Shown: positions 51,424 to 61,459 of the stretch, in pieces
Numbering within the stretch: the first letter of the stretch is position 1
Layout of the letters: the number at the start of each line of letters is the position of its first letter
NCBI GenBank assembly: GCA_036557705.1
Contig: DATBHB010000066.1
Span: 62,001 to 126,000 of the forward strand
DNA length: 64,000 nucleotides
Source of the DNA: VAZQ01 sp036557705
Lineage (GTDB): Bacteria > Pseudomonadota > Alphaproteobacteria > Rhizobiales > Xanthobacteraceae
Direction of reading: 5' to 3'
Program-made: the position numbers and the translations under genes
The notes under the pieces: generated by a model
What the model saw: the letters and a program-made list of their open reading frames with translations, nothing else
The model's database searches: none
Told to the model about the DNA's origin: nothing

Positions 51424-53658
51424 TCACTCCTGATAGTACTCGCGCGACCTCGCGCCCTTATAGGACTCGATGCTGCGGAAAGTGATGGGATCGATCTTGT
51501 TGAGGACAACCGCCAGCGAGCGATCGCGAATGACCTGCGCAGACGACAGCGCATCCAAGACAAGCGTACGCTTGGTTTGTCCGCATTCCACGACGAGAAT
51601 GAACCGGTCGATGAAACGTTCGACCGTTTTCACGTCGACAACCGACATGATCGGAGCGATTTCGACAATGATGTAATCATATGATTGGCGCGCCGCAGCC
51701 AGCAGACGTTCCATGTTCGGTGAGCCCAGCAGTTCGGCTGCGTTGGGAATGCGCGAGTCGGAAGGGCACGGCAGCACGTCGAGTCCGGAACGGTCCCGTT
51801 TGACAACAAGCGCGGCAAGCCGAGAGGGATCGTCGAGGGCTTCGATCAGTCCTTCGCGCGAACCGGGCGCCAGCGCATGGGTCAATTTCCGCCGATGAAG
51901 GTCGCTGTCGATGAGCAGCGCCCGCGCCCCGGACGCCGCCATCATCAAGGCCGCCAGATTGGCCGCGACCACCGTCTTGCCTTCGGCCGGGACCGACGAC
52001 ACGACGCCGATGACTTTTGTGGCGCCCTCGGGGCCGGGGACGAAATCGATCAATGCCTTGATATTCCGAAGCGCTTCAGCGAAGCGTGAGTAAGGCGCAG
52101 CGAGAACGTGCTCCTCGATGAGCCTTCCCCTGCTTTCGACCATCGGCAAGGCCACACAATGCATTTCTGTGACTTGCTCGACCGCCGCCGGCGTCCAAAA
52201 TACATCGGCCAGCCATTCCCTTCCCATTGCGGCTCCCGCTCCCAAAAACAACCCAAACATCAGGCTTCCGGCAAAGACCACCAGGCCCTTCTTCATATTC
52301 CTTTGCAACGGCGGAGCGGCTCTCGTTATGATACGCGCATTCTGGACCGGCAGACTTTCCGTCTGCGTCGCATCGACCTCTTTGTATTTCTGGAGAAATC
52401 CATTGTACAAATTACGCAGCGTGTCCGCAGCACTTTCGAGTTCGCGCAATTGGCCGCTTGTGTCTGTCTCGCCCGACAAGCGGGCAACACTGGCAGCCAG
52501 CTCGGTCTCTTTTGCCTTGGCTATTTGATACTCGTTGACATAGCCGTCGGAAATTCGCTGTTCCTCGACCCGAATTTCCCCGCGCAATGCATCCAATCGG
52601 TCGCGAAGCTTGATGTAGGCCGAATGCTGGGGGCCAACGCGAGATTCCACGTCGGCGGCTTTCGTCTGCAGGTCCCGGTACTGGGCGCGAAGCTGCACCA
52701 GATCGGTATTAGTCAGGGCAAAGTTGATCATGCCGGTTCGCGCCGGGTTGACCGCCGCCTCCGCGGCCATTCCTGCTGTCATCTGCTCGCCGGTTTCCCG
52801 ACGAATTCGATCAAGCCGTTCTTTGGTCTCGGTCACCGTCGTGCGCGCATTGGCCAGCTGAATCTTGAGATTTGACAAAAGTTCGGGGCCGGGCGTACCG
52901 ATGCCGTCGTCGAGTAGATTGTGAGCGCTCTTGTAGTCCTTGATTGCCCGATCGGCATCGGCGATCTGCCGCTTCAGTTCGACCAGACGGTCCTGCAGCC
53001 ACTGGCTGATGACCTTGGTTGAGGTAAATTTCCCCTCGATGGTGATGGCGACGTATTTGTCTGCAATGGCATTGGCGATGGCCGCCGCCTTGTTGGCGTC
53101 TACTGATTCGAACGTCACATTGATGACGTTGGCCACATCCTCTCTGACAACGGTCAGGCGTCTCAGCACGGCCTCGACAGCGGCCCGCTCCCGCTTTGAA
53201 CCAGATTCAGCCCCGACAGCTGTCCCCGCGCTCTGATCGTCGTTGCTACCTTGTGCAACGAATTCACCGTCGTTGACCAATTTCATCGCGCGAACGACAG
53301 GAACAACAACGCTGTCCGATGTCAGCATATAGATTTGGCTGCCGACCTCCTGCTCGTCGAGCGTAGGCTCGTCAGCGATTTTATTGCTCTGCAGATAGCG
53401 GTTGACGCTCCGGTCGATCAAAATACGAGCGCTGCTCTTGTAGGGCGGCGGTACCAAAGTGATGTACCCGATCCCCACGATCAGGCCGATGAGGCAGCCG
53501 CCGAATGGGAAGAGCCAGCTCCTGCGCAAAGTCCGCAGAATGTCCCAGATGTCGATCGCGGGACGTTGGCCGCGACCATGGGCGTATCCCGTCTGACCAG
53601 AGGTTGTATATTCCGATGCAAGCAGAACGTCGCTGTTCTTCGGGTCCATTACCTTCAT
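51424..53658 (-). CDS. Polysaccharide co-polymerase/tyrosine autokinase (Wzc/ExoP-like)
   Basis: 744 residues from ATG 53658. Wzz domain near the N-terminus with first membrane helix (SWLFPFGGCLIGLIVGIGYI), a long coiled coil (about 200-430), second membrane helix (GLVVFAGSLMFGLFLGAGAAM), then a BY-kinase domain with VSSVPAEGKTVVAANLA (Walker A), LLIDSDLHRR (A'), and a Tyr-containing tail (YKGARSREYYQE). Controls chain length and export of a capsule or exopolysaccharide at the inner membrane. Its start overlaps the wecB stop by 4 nt. Confidence 0.9.
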   Translation of the reverse strand: MKVMDPKNSDVLLASEYTTSGQTGYAHGRGQRPAIDIWDILRTLRRSWLFPFGGCLIGLIVGIGYITLVPPPYKSSARILIDRSVNRYLQSNKIADEPTLDEQEVGSQIYMLTSDSVVVPVVRAMKLVNDGEFVAQGSNDDQSAGTAVGAESGSKRERAAVEAVLRRLTVVREDVANVINVTFESVDANKAAAIANAIADKYVAITIEGKFTSTKVISQWLQDRLVELKRQIADADRAIKDYKSAHNLLDDGIGTPGPELLSNLKIQLANARTTVTETKERLDRIRRETGEQMTAGMAAEAAVNPARTGMINFALTNTDLVQLRAQYRDLQTKAADVESRVGPQHSAYIKLRDRLDALRGEIRVEEQRISDGYVNEYQIAKAKETELAASVARLSGETDTSGQLRELESAADTLRNLYNGFLQKYKEVDATQTESLPVQNARIITRAAPPLQRNMKKGLVVFAGSLMFGLFLGAGAAMGREWLADVFWTPAAVEQVTEMHCVALPMVESRGRLIEEHVLAAPYSRFAEALRNIKALIDFVPGPEGATKVIGVVSSVPAEGKTVVAANLAALMMAASGARALLIDSDLHRRKLTHALAPGSREGLIEALDDPSRLAALVVKRDRSGLDVLPCPSDSRIPNAAELLGSPNMERLLAAARQSYDYIIVEIAPIMSVVDVKTVERFIDRFILVVECGQTKRTLVLDALSSAQVIRDRSLAVVLNKIDPITFRSIESYKGARSREYYQE

Positions 53659-54911
53659 CCGTTGGCGGCGGCGGTCGAAATGGCATCGCTCTCCATTTCG
53701 ATGGGGCTGCGTTCGGGCAAACCGACAAAATCGACCATTGCGGTCTCCGCGATACGACATGCAGCCGATTTGCGGGTGGGGTGTGGGGCCGCCCGGCCGA
53801 AGGCCACCAGGTCGGTGACGATGCGTTTGCTGGCCTCGCCATCGCCAAACGGATTGGCTCCCGTCGCCATCGCTTCATACGTCCCGCGTGAATTGAGCAG
53901 CTCGTTGACTGCCGCAACGATGAGACCGGGGTCGGTGGTGACCAGGCGCGCCAGACCGGCCTCGACCGCCTCGATTCTCTCGCTGGTATCGCGCATCACC
54001 AGCACCGGCTTGTGCAGCGACGGCGCCTCCTCCTGAATTCCGCCAGAGTCGGTCAGGATTAAATAGGATTTCGTCATCAAATAAACGAATTCAGGATAAC
54101 TCAGCGGCTCGACAAGCGAGACGTTGGGCTCTGCGGCCAATCGCTCAAATACGGGGCCGCGCACATTCGGATTGAGGTGGACCGGATAAATAATCTGCAG
54201 ATCGCCGCGCTTGGCGATCGACTTGAGAGCACTGCAGATCTGAACGAACCCGCTGCCGAAGCTCTCTCGGCGGTGGCCGGTCACCAGGATCATGCGTTTG
54301 GAAGCGTCGATCCATGAGAATTTCTTGTCGAGCAGTCGCTTCAACGGTCCGGGCTCGGTGACGTCGCGAGCGACGTGCAAAAGACCGTCGATCACGGTGT
54401 TGCCGGAGACGATGATCGCGTCAGCCGCATGTCCTTCCTGCAAAAGCGCGGCGCGAGCACGCGGCGTCGGCGCGTAGTGGCGCGTGGTGACGATGGCTGT
54501 AAGGCGCCGGTTTGCTTCCTCGGGCCACGGGCTGTTCAGGTCGCCCGTGCGCAGCCCCGCTTCCACGTGGCCGATCTTGATCGATCGGAAGAACGCTGCG
54601 AGTGCGGCCGCAGTGCTGGTCGCAGTGTCACCCTGGACGAGGACAAAATCGGGCCGGAACTCGGTCAGGATCGGATCCAGTCCCCGCATGACGGCCGAGA
54701 AGACCTCACTCAGAGACTGGTTCGGCTGCATGATGTCGAGGTCGTAGTCGGGATTAAGCGAAAACGCGGAAATGACATCGTCCAGCATTCGACGATGCTG
54801 ACCGGTGAGACACACGCGCGATTCGACGATCTCGATTTCCCGGAGTGCGAGCACCACCGGCGCCATTTTTATGGCCTCGGGCCGGGTGCCAAACACGGAC
54901 AGTACACGCAT
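53655..54911 (-). CDS. wecB: UDP-N-acetylglucosamine 2-epimerase (non-hydrolysing)
   Basis: 418 residues from ATG 54911 (MRVLSVFGTRPEAIKMAPVV). Interconverts UDP-GlcNAc and UDP-ManNAc. Family motifs: LTGQHRRMLD, VQGDTATSTAAALAAF, HVEAGLRTGDL, PWPEEANRRL, and TDSGGIQEEAPSLHKPVLVMRD. With the GT26 domain of the neighbour (WecG-type ManNAc(A) transferase) it points to a ManNAc-containing glycan. Start is fixed by the match of MRVLSVFGTRPE to the family; the longer frame adds 13 residues. Confidence 0.94.
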   Translation of the reverse strand: MRVLSVFGTRPEAIKMAPVVLALREIEIVESRVCLTGQHRRMLDDVISAFSLNPDYDLDIMQPNQSLSEVFSAVMRGLDPILTEFRPDFVLVQGDTATSTAAALAAFFRSIKIGHVEAGLRTGDLNSPWPEEANRRLTAIVTTRHYAPTPRARAALLQEGHAADAIIVSGNTVIDGLLHVARDVTEPGPLKRLLDKKFSWIDASKRMILVTGHRRESFGSGFVQICSALKSIAKRGDLQIIYPVHLNPNVRGPVFERLAAEPNVSLVEPLSYPEFVYLMTKSYLILTDSGGIQEEAPSLHKPVLVMRDTSERIEAVEAGLARLVTTDPGLIVAAVNELLNSRGTYEAMATGANPFGDGEASKRIVTDLVAFGRAAPHPTRKSAACRIAETAMVDFVGLPERSPIEMESDAISTAAANG

Positions 54912-55029
54912 GGGCTTGAATGCAGAATTGCTCAGAAAGGTATCGCGCAACCTAGTCGATTTTTATGATATAGCTACCCACAGCGTCGAACGGCTCGGAC
55001 TAACATCAACTTAAAGTTAATTGTTATGT

Positions 55030-55998
55030 TTAAGAGCTGGTCCGCACGCTAGGCTGCTCTGTCTCGCCAACCAGATTCGCGTCAAAATAGAGACTCGCAG
55101 CCGACCTCGCACTATCGTCGTCGTAAAGCGCAATCACCTCGTCTGGGAGATGCGTGAAATCGCTGGCCTTGACGTAATCGCGCATGGTTGTGCCCGAACA
55201 ACGAGAGTCCACATTGGGTGCGCCGCGGCGCTCCACCACATCATCATAGTAAACGGTGCGAAAATCGATGCTGTAGCGTGCGATTCCGGCAGTATTTGGC
55301 ACCGTCTCGTGCAGCTGGGCGCCGGAGAAGACGATGATCCCGCCGGGCGGCGGCAGATAGCGAACAGTGATGGGCTGAAGCTCCTCCTGCGGCTTCGGCT
55401 GCGCGCGCGTATCAGTCTTGATGTATTTGGAGGCAGCAGCCCGGTTCTTTGCATTCCATTCGTAGTAGTTGTAGATGTACGAACTATTCTTGACCGGTTC
55501 GCTGAAGTAGCGAGGGTAGAAGCCCATCGAATTATCGAAAGCCAGCGGATAGATCGGGATCCACCAGTTGAGCTGGCACATCGGGGCTGAATACCAGGTA
55601 TCTCGATGAGGATGAAATGCATAGGCGATGCCCGACGAAAGGAAATTCGTGGGATAGGCCGTCCTCAGGCGGGGAACATCAAAATAAAGTTTTTCCAGAT
55701 CGATGCCATGCTCGCGCATGATTTGAGGAATGATCTTCTTGCATTCAGGATGGTGGATGAACTGCGGTTTCAATTTGGCAAGGATGCCGGCAACCGCCTC
55801 GGCCGTCATATTCTCATGTATCTTGCGAGGGTCATGTGGAAGAAAGGCTTGCTCGAGCTTACGACGGGCGAGATTTACCAGTGCGCGCGTACCGGCCGTT
55901 GGCGAGAAAATGAAAATATCGCCGTCATAGAGTCGAACGCGTCGCTCGTCATCGGACATACTTGGATCAATGAACACACTCGTCATGACCATACTCAT
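55030..55998 (-). CDS. Putative 2-oxoglutarate/Fe(II)-dependent oxygenase
   Basis: 322 residues. A jelly-roll fold is suggested by YAFHPHRDTWYSAPMCQLNWWIP (H-x-D), then GGIIVFSGAQLHETVPN (distal His) and ARYSIDFRTVY with Arg as the 2OG anchor. Such enzymes hydroxylate or epimerise small molecules, lipids or sugars, some in polysaccharide clusters. Substrate unknown. It lies upstream of wecB on the same strand but 118 bp away, perhaps its own unit. Confidence 0.7.
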   Translation of the reverse strand: MSMVMTSVFIDPSMSDDERRVRLYDGDIFIFSPTAGTRALVNLARRKLEQAFLPHDPRKIHENMTAEAVAGILAKLKPQFIHHPECKKIIPQIMREHGIDLEKLYFDVPRLRTAYPTNFLSSGIAYAFHPHRDTWYSAPMCQLNWWIPIYPLAFDNSMGFYPRYFSEPVKNSSYIYNYYEWNAKNRAAASKYIKTDTRAQPKPQEELQPITVRYLPPPGGIIVFSGAQLHETVPNTAGIARYSIDFRTVYYDDVVERRGAPNVDSRCSGTTMRDYVKASDFTHLPDEVIALYDDDSARSAASLYFDANLVGETEQPSVRTSS

Positions 55999-56343
55999 TG
56001 CGGCAGACGCATTACCCCTCGGCCACAGCAGTTCGTAGCTGGTGCATGCGACTGCGCCTTGGCAGCCGACGCGGTCAGGGTTGGCGGAGCTGTGGGGTCA
56101 CTGCGCGCTCGTGTTGATGAAGCTTTCAATCCAGCGTCCACCTTCTCCGGTCCAGCGATACCGCCCTTTAGCACGAAGGGCTATTACTAAACATTTTGTT
56201 AGTAAATGGCAGGAGTGTAATGGTCGAAGGGCGGACCATCCCGAGAGTGTTTACGCCGGAAAATAGTTAAGGTTACAGATCGATGGGCGTCGCAGCATGC
56301 ACGACGTTTTGATAGTAAACCGAGGTTGCCGCGGGAGCTGGTG
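55999..56343. other. Divergent promoter region, no gene seen
   Basis: 345 bp between the oxygenase (minus) and the small membrane gene (plus). The stretch 56195-56320 is AT-richer than its surroundings (ACATTTTGTTAGTAAATGG, TAGTTAAGG) and is the likely promoter zone. No FixK-type box seen. No coding frame is convincing. Confidence 0.5.
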
Positions 56344-56598
56344 ATGTCGGAGATGGGAACGCAGCGTGCACATTCCAGCGACAATACCGACTGGAATCGG
56401 GGCATGGCCGAGATCGAGCAAGCTGCCGCTGCGCTCAGGCGTGAGGAGCCGGGACTCGAGCCGGAATCTCCCGGCTACGAGCCGAAAGCCGAGCTGCACA
56501 CCGCACGGTCTGTGTGGATTTTGATTGCGGTGATCTGGGTTTCGGTCGCCTCCGCGGTCTCGTGCGCCATCGGGGCCGCGCTGTTGGTGTTTGGTTAG
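56344..56598 (+). CDS. Small tail-anchored membrane protein
   Basis: 84 residues from ATG 56344. A charged, Glu/Arg-rich N-terminal half (MAEIEQAAAALRREEPG), then one C-terminal membrane helix (SVWILIAVIWVSVASAVSC). No domain recognised. It begins the plus-strand set leading to the glycosyltransferase. Confidence 0.5.
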   Translation: MSEMGTQRAHSSDNTDWNRGMAEIEQAAAALRREEPGLEPESPGYEPKAELHTARSVWILIAVIWVSVASAVSCAIGAALLVFG

Positions 56599-56700
56599 AG
56601 GGCCGGTGGATAGAGGCGCAACCCGTTCCGATAGAATTAATGGATCGAGTGAAGAGCTGTCGTTGCGGCAGCCAAACAAACCAGGATCAGCGGGCTGACG

Positions 56701-57921
56701 GTGCAGACGACCGAAACGGAAAGGGCCAGCTGGGCCGGCCAACGGATGCAGTCAATTGGAGCAACTGCATCCGACCGCACGTGCAGGTCCAGACCGAAGG
56801 GTTCGGAAGGCAAGGTATTATTGCTGTCGCAACGCCGGATATCCGACCTTGTCGCGTTTTGCCTCGCTTATGAGTTCGAAGACGTCCTGGCGACGGTCAC
56901 CGGTGCCGAACGAATCGATGCAACCGAGCGGACGGCTTTGGAGTTTTCCCGCCGCGCCTACAAGCTCGCGCGCTTGACTCTAGGCTCGCCCAGCTTGGCG
57001 CGTCGGCTTGCGCCCTACCCGCGCAACAGCATCCTGTTGGAGAGCGATTTTCAGCTCTTTTTTCCCGTGTTCAGTCACGTCTTTGAATTGTATTCGCTTG
57101 CGATGATTCGCAACTGGCGGCAACGGTGCCGAAAGGCGGCCTGCTTCATTACCGAAATCTGGTCGGGCAACCTGCCGGGGTACCTGGTCGAACTGCTTGC
57201 CGGATTCGACCACATCTTTCTCGGCGGCGATTGCATTGAAGACATTGCCCGAATCACCGGCCGGCCTTGCACTTACCTGCCGCCGGCCACGGACGTGCTC
57301 CGCTTCGCGCCTTCGTCGGTCAATCAGCCGCGCCCGATTGAGGTCTGCAATATCGGGCGGCGCTCGCAGATCACGCACAGGGCATTATTGGAATATGCCG
57401 AGCAGCAGAAAACATTCTACTACTACGATACGGTCGCTGCGAGCGGGTCGGACCTGAAGGAGCGCACATTTCGGGTCGACAACCCGAGCGAACATCGCGT
57501 CATGCTCGCGAGCATTCTCAGACACAGCCGCTATTTCATCGCCAATCGCAGCCGAGTTAACGATCCGGAATTCACTGGCGGCCGCGAAGAAATCTCGGCG
57601 CGGTTCTACGAAGGGGCCGCGGCGGGCGCGGTCATGATCGGCGAAGCCCCCCGCAGCCAGGAATTCAGGCGGCAATTTGATTGGCCGGATGCAGTGATTC
57701 ACGTCCCGTTCGATTCTCCTGATATCGGCCGTATCCTCACAGACTTGAGCGGCGACCCCAGGCGGCTGCGCGACATCCGCCGCAACAACGCGCGGGAGTC
57801 TGCGCTCAGGCACGATTGGTTGCATCGCATTCGCGTGATCTTCGATGCGCTCGGCCTCGCGCCCACCGAGGGAATGCAAGATCGAGCGCATGAGCTCGAC
57901 CGGATCGCCTCACGGGCATAG
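56701..57921 (+). CDS. CgeB-like glycosyltransferase
   Basis: 406 residues from GTG 56701; a later start (ATG 56746) is possible. C-terminal EISARFYEGAAAGAVMIGEAP followed by FDWPDAVIHVPFDSPDIGRIL matches the Glyco_trans_1_2/CgeB pattern. The N-terminal part (about 40-200) is an alpha/beta domain with less conservation. It probably adds a sugar in the polysaccharide or glycolipid built by this region. Confidence 0.78.
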   Translation: MQTTETERASWAGQRMQSIGATASDRTCRSRPKGSEGKVLLLSQRRISDLVAFCLAYEFEDVLATVTGAERIDATERTALEFSRRAYKLARLTLGSPSLARRLAPYPRNSILLESDFQLFFPVFSHVFELYSLAMIRNWRQRCRKAACFITEIWSGNLPGYLVELLAGFDHIFLGGDCIEDIARITGRPCTYLPPATDVLRFAPSSVNQPRPIEVCNIGRRSQITHRALLEYAEQQKTFYYYDTVAASGSDLKERTFRVDNPSEHRVMLASILRHSRYFIANRSRVNDPEFTGGREEISARFYEGAAAGAVMIGEAPRSQEFRRQFDWPDAVIHVPFDSPDIGRILTDLSGDPRRLRDIRRNNARESALRHDWLHRIRVIFDALGLAPTEGMQDRAHELDRIASRA

Positions 57922-57997
57922 CCGTATTGCCAAAAACTTATGGTTAACGCGCTGTTAAGCCTCAGTAATTAGACAGTGCCTGCGGGGGCGGCCGAGC

Positions 57998-59257
57998 GTG
58001 GGCGATTCCCCGGACAATATCGCAGTCAAAGCGCTTCCTAGCGGCCGAGCACTGCCTGCTGCGCCTGGCATGAGACCCAATTACCAGCCCTTTCTCACCG
58101 AAGCAGGCCGCGATGCCGACGGGCAGATTTATCTGCCGGATTTGTCGTGGCCGGAGCTGACGCAGAGCGGCCGGCACCGGCAGGGCGGTCGCTTGCGGCA
58201 CGAAAGCTCCGTTGCTGGCGCTGAAGACGGTAAGGTCCACTCGCTTCTGGTCCAGGCATTTCACGCTGCGGACCAGCGGCTTGATTTTCAACGTGACGGG
58301 GTGCGAATTGTCGTACTCGTGCTGCCCGGGGATTTTGACGAATCAGTCAGCCATCGCGCTCTTCCCGACCCAGCGCAGAAGAGAACGGTCATCGCCATTC
58401 CCTCGGACTGCCAGCGCGATGTCTCGCCCAGGATCCGCAAGCGCTGGCCCAGATGGGCCGGCCTGTTGATCATCGCCGGCGCTTTCGCGGCGGGGTTTTA
58501 TGCAGGTGACACCGTTTTGATCCCTGCGCTCGACTACTTGTCGCCTGGTATTCGGTCGACGCTCTCTCGATTGCCTTTTGCTTCTCTGGCGTACTCCAAA
58601 TCACGGTCAGAGATGGACAGATTGGCGGAAGCCGCGGCTGCTGCTGGGCCAACCGAAAGCAGCCGGGCCGCATCCACACTCACCCTTCCCGATTCCTACG
58701 GTCTTTATGTCGTCAGTGGCGGGCGATTGACGCGCCTTGAATCGATGCACATCCGCATCCCTGATGCCCGGATCGCCATTGCGGGCTTGATTACAAAGCC
58801 TGGCCCTGTGAAACTGCCGGACGGGCACCTGTCCTTCCTTGCATACCAACGCGACCTCGCCACCAACGCTCCGGATACGGCGTCTGTCCGCATCATTGCC
58901 GAGGTTACGAGGGTCTTGACGTTTGGGACAGCGGGCGCTCCCAAAATAACGCCGCTCGAAGATACCTGGGCGATGCGCGCCGTCTCGTTCGACCTTGAGG
59001 TCGCTCCGGTCCCGGAGAGCCAAGAAATGATGCAGCTGCGGTTCGCGGACCCCAAGCTGTCCCTTTCACCCGGGCGGTACATGCTCGTATTCAACAATCA
59101 AGCCTACGATTTCATCGTCGAGGGCGCTGTCACCAATTTGGCCCACTGCCTGGAGCGGACCGAGACCCAGAACGGAAGCGTGTACACCCAGTGCCGTGAA
59201 CTCCCCAAGCCGCCTGAACTCAACCTCCCATTGCGCCTGTCGCACAGTGTGCCGTGA
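57998..59257 (+). CDS. Hypothetical single-pass membrane protein
   Basis: 419 residues from GTG 57998. One membrane helix (WAGLLIIAGAFAAGFYAGDTVLIP, about residues 152-175) separates a 150-residue cytoplasmic N-terminus from a 245-residue periplasmic domain with LTLPDSYGLYVVSGGRLTRLE and YMLVFNNQAYDFIVEG. No family recognised. It is found among glycan genes and may act as a scaffold or envelope protein. Confidence 0.6.
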   Translation: MGDSPDNIAVKALPSGRALPAAPGMRPNYQPFLTEAGRDADGQIYLPDLSWPELTQSGRHRQGGRLRHESSVAGAEDGKVHSLLVQAFHAADQRLDFQRDGVRIVVLVLPGDFDESVSHRALPDPAQKRTVIAIPSDCQRDVSPRIRKRWPRWAGLLIIAGAFAAGFYAGDTVLIPALDYLSPGIRSTLSRLPFASLAYSKSRSEMDRLAEAAAAAGPTESSRAASTLTLPDSYGLYVVSGGRLTRLESMHIRIPDARIAIAGLITKPGPVKLPDGHLSFLAYQRDLATNAPDTASVRIIAEVTRVLTFGTAGAPKITPLEDTWAMRAVSFDLEVAPVPESQEMMQLRFADPKLSLSPGRYMLVFNNQAYDFIVEGAVTNLAHCLERTETQNGSVYTQCRELPKPPELNLPLRLSHSVP

Positions 59258-59401
59258 ACGGGCTCGAAGTGGCGAACAGGTATTGTCAACGCGTCCATTG
59301 AACTGAAATATCTGGAGGCGCTTCACGATTGGCGGAGGTTTTCTTGACCGTCGGCCCCCTTACCGGATTGCCCGGGGTCCGCAGGCACCGTAATATTTCG
59401 T

Positions 59402-60202
59402 ATGATTCTCAGCCGAGCAGGGTGGCATTCGCCGGCCGGCAATTACACATTGGCCGCGGCTGACGTTCACATCTGGCGGACAACGTTCGACTGGCCGGTC
59501 ACGGCACTCGATCGGATTCTTTCGCCGGACGAACGCGAGCGAGCGCGCCGGTTTCGTTTCGAGATCCACCGCAGATGTTTCCTAATCGGGCGCGGATTGC
59601 TCCGAACGTTGCTTGGCCGCTATCTCGATGTCCCGCCCGGTACGTTGTTGTTCCACTATACTGCGTTCGGGAAGCCGACCCTGGCCGAAGGTTCGCTACG
59701 GTTCAACGTATCGCATTCGGGAGAGCTCCTGCTGATGGCGGTGACGCTTAACCGTGCCATCGGCGTCGACATCGAGCAAATCCGCCGAGACCGGGCTGTG
59801 GGAGAAATCGCCGGGCATTTCTTTTCACCCAACGAGCGGACCATTCTGGCCGGGCTACCCGATCACGTCCAGCACGACGCTTTCTTCAACTGCTGGACCC
59901 GCAAGGAGGCCTATGTCAAGGCGAAGGGCGATGGGTTATCGCTGCCGCTTCATCAGTTCGACGTAGCGTTTCTACCCGGTGATCCCGCGCAGCTTCTCGC
60001 GACTCGCCCCGACGGTGCCGAGGCGGACCGCTGGTCTCTCAGAGAACTGGATGTCGCCGAGGGTTACAAGGCTGCCATCGCGGTCGAGGGTTCGGAATGG
60101 ACGCCGGTCTGCTGGCATTGGCCGGTCGAGCCGCTAGAACGGAGCTCGCTCATGCAATCGCAACCATCCGATCCCTTTAGATTGACCGAAGCGAGCGGCT
60201 AG
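59402..60202 (+). CDS. 4'-phosphopantetheinyl transferase (Sfp type)
   Basis: 266 residues. Conserved: GRGLLRTLLGRYL, FGKPTL, LRFNVSHSGELLLMAV, GVDIEQIR (Mg-binding Asp/Glu) and FFNCWTRKEAYVKAKGDGL. This loads phosphopantetheine onto carrier proteins of NRPS/PKS enzymes. It is placed next to a NRPS starting at 61460, whose PCP domain is the likely target. Confidence 0.93.
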   Translation: MILSRAGWHSPAGNYTLAAADVHIWRTTFDWPVTALDRILSPDERERARRFRFEIHRRCFLIGRGLLRTLLGRYLDVPPGTLLFHYTAFGKPTLAEGSLRFNVSHSGELLLMAVTLNRAIGVDIEQIRRDRAVGEIAGHFFSPNERTILAGLPDHVQHDAFFNCWTRKEAYVKAKGDGLSLPLHQFDVAFLPGDPAQLLATRPDGAEADRWSLRELDVAEGYKAAIAVEGSEWTPVCWHWPVEPLERSSLMQSQPSDPFRLTEASG

Positions 60203-60429
60203 GCTTGATTGCCCTCTTCCGGAATGTCCGGCGATCAGACATTCAGGTGTGCTGTCGGCCATGAAGGCGGAACTCGCTCCGCCGGTGTCCGCACTGCTGT
60301 AGAAACTCCAGAGCGTTGTGATAAGCTGGGCCGGCTGCGATATCGATCCATGGCCATGCGGCCACCCAAGCCGGATCCGCGATCAGGCTCGGTAGGAGTA
60401 GCAGCAAAGCCTCGCCCGGGCGGGATCGG

Positions 60430-61431
60430 ATGATCGCCAGGATTGCACGACGACAATTCGTAACCGCGCTCGCCGGCACGGCGGCCGCTTGGCCGTTGGG
60501 GTCGCGCGCACAGGCACCCGAGCTGCCGGTGATCGCGTTGATCAATGGCGGGTCGGCCGCTGCCTCGTCCACCTACGCGGCAGCCTTCCGCAAAGGCCTT
60601 GGCGAAACGGATTATGTCGAAGGCCGAAACGTGACCATCGAGTACCACTGGCTGGAGGGTCAATTCGACCGCCTGCGGGCGCTGATGGCCGATCTCGTTC
60701 GCCGTCGCGTCGCCGTGATCGCAACGCCCGTAAGCATGGCGGCCGCGCTTGCGGCCAAAGCCGCAACCTCGACGACGCCGATCGTGTTCGGCATCAGTCA
60801 AGATCCGGTCAAGTTTGGTCTCGCCATCAGCTTTCCCCGGCCGGGCGGCAATGCGACGGGCATCAATTTCCTGAACCGGGAAGTGGACGCGAAGCGATTG
60901 CAACTCCTGCATGAACTGGTGCCCAGGGCCGTTCATATCGCGCTGCTTGTCAATTCGGCCAATGCCCGCGCGAATGCCGAGACAACCGTGGAGAACTTGC
61001 AGGAACCCTCCCGGGCCATGGGACTTCAACTCGAAGTGGTCCGTGCCGGCACCGGCCAGGAAATCGATGCGGCCTTTGCGGGTTTTGCACACGAGCGGCC
61101 CGACGCGCTGGTCGTTACCGGCGACGCTTTCTTCACCAGCCGCCGTAAGCAGCTTGCCGAATTGGCCGCGCGGGAGCGGATCCCCGCCGTCTATTCGACG
61201 CGTGAGATTGTCGAAGCGGGCGGGTTGATAAGCTACGGAAGCGACCTCGCGGACACGTTTTATCTAGTCGGCCTCTATGCCGGCAGAATCCTCAAAGGCG
61301 CGAAGCCCGCCGACCTGCCGGTGATCCAGTCGGCCAAGTTCGTGCTCGCCATCAATCTCAAGACGGCCAGACTGCTGGGCGTCGACGTGCCGCGGACGCT
61401 GCTCGCCCTCGCGGACGATGTGATAGAATAA
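60430..61431 (+). CDS. ABC-type substrate-binding protein (PF04392-like)
   Basis: 333 residues with a twin-arginine-like leader (IARIARRQFVTALAGTAAAWP). The mature part contains LPVIALINGGSAAASSTYAAAFRKGL, IEYHWLEGQFDRL, and the C-terminal GLISYGSDLADTFYLVGLYAGRILKGAKPADLPV. This is the ABC_sub_bind family, often duplicated in Bradyrhizobium and near genes with diverse roles; no permease or ATPase is adjacent. The signal suggests folding in the cytoplasm before export. Confidence 0.88.
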   Translation: MIARIARRQFVTALAGTAAAWPLGSRAQAPELPVIALINGGSAAASSTYAAAFRKGLGETDYVEGRNVTIEYHWLEGQFDRLRALMADLVRRRVAVIATPVSMAAALAAKAATSTTPIVFGISQDPVKFGLAISFPRPGGNATGINFLNREVDAKRLQLLHELVPRAVHIALLVNSANARANAETTVENLQEPSRAMGLQLEVVRAGTGQEIDAAFAGFAHERPDALVVTGDAFFTSRRKQLAELAARERIPAVYSTREIVEAGGLISYGSDLADTFYLVGLYAGRILKGAKPADLPVIQSAKFVLAINLKTARLLGVDVPRTLLALADDVIE

Positions 61432-61459
61432 ATGTTCTCTTCTGCCATCAGGGGCGGGG

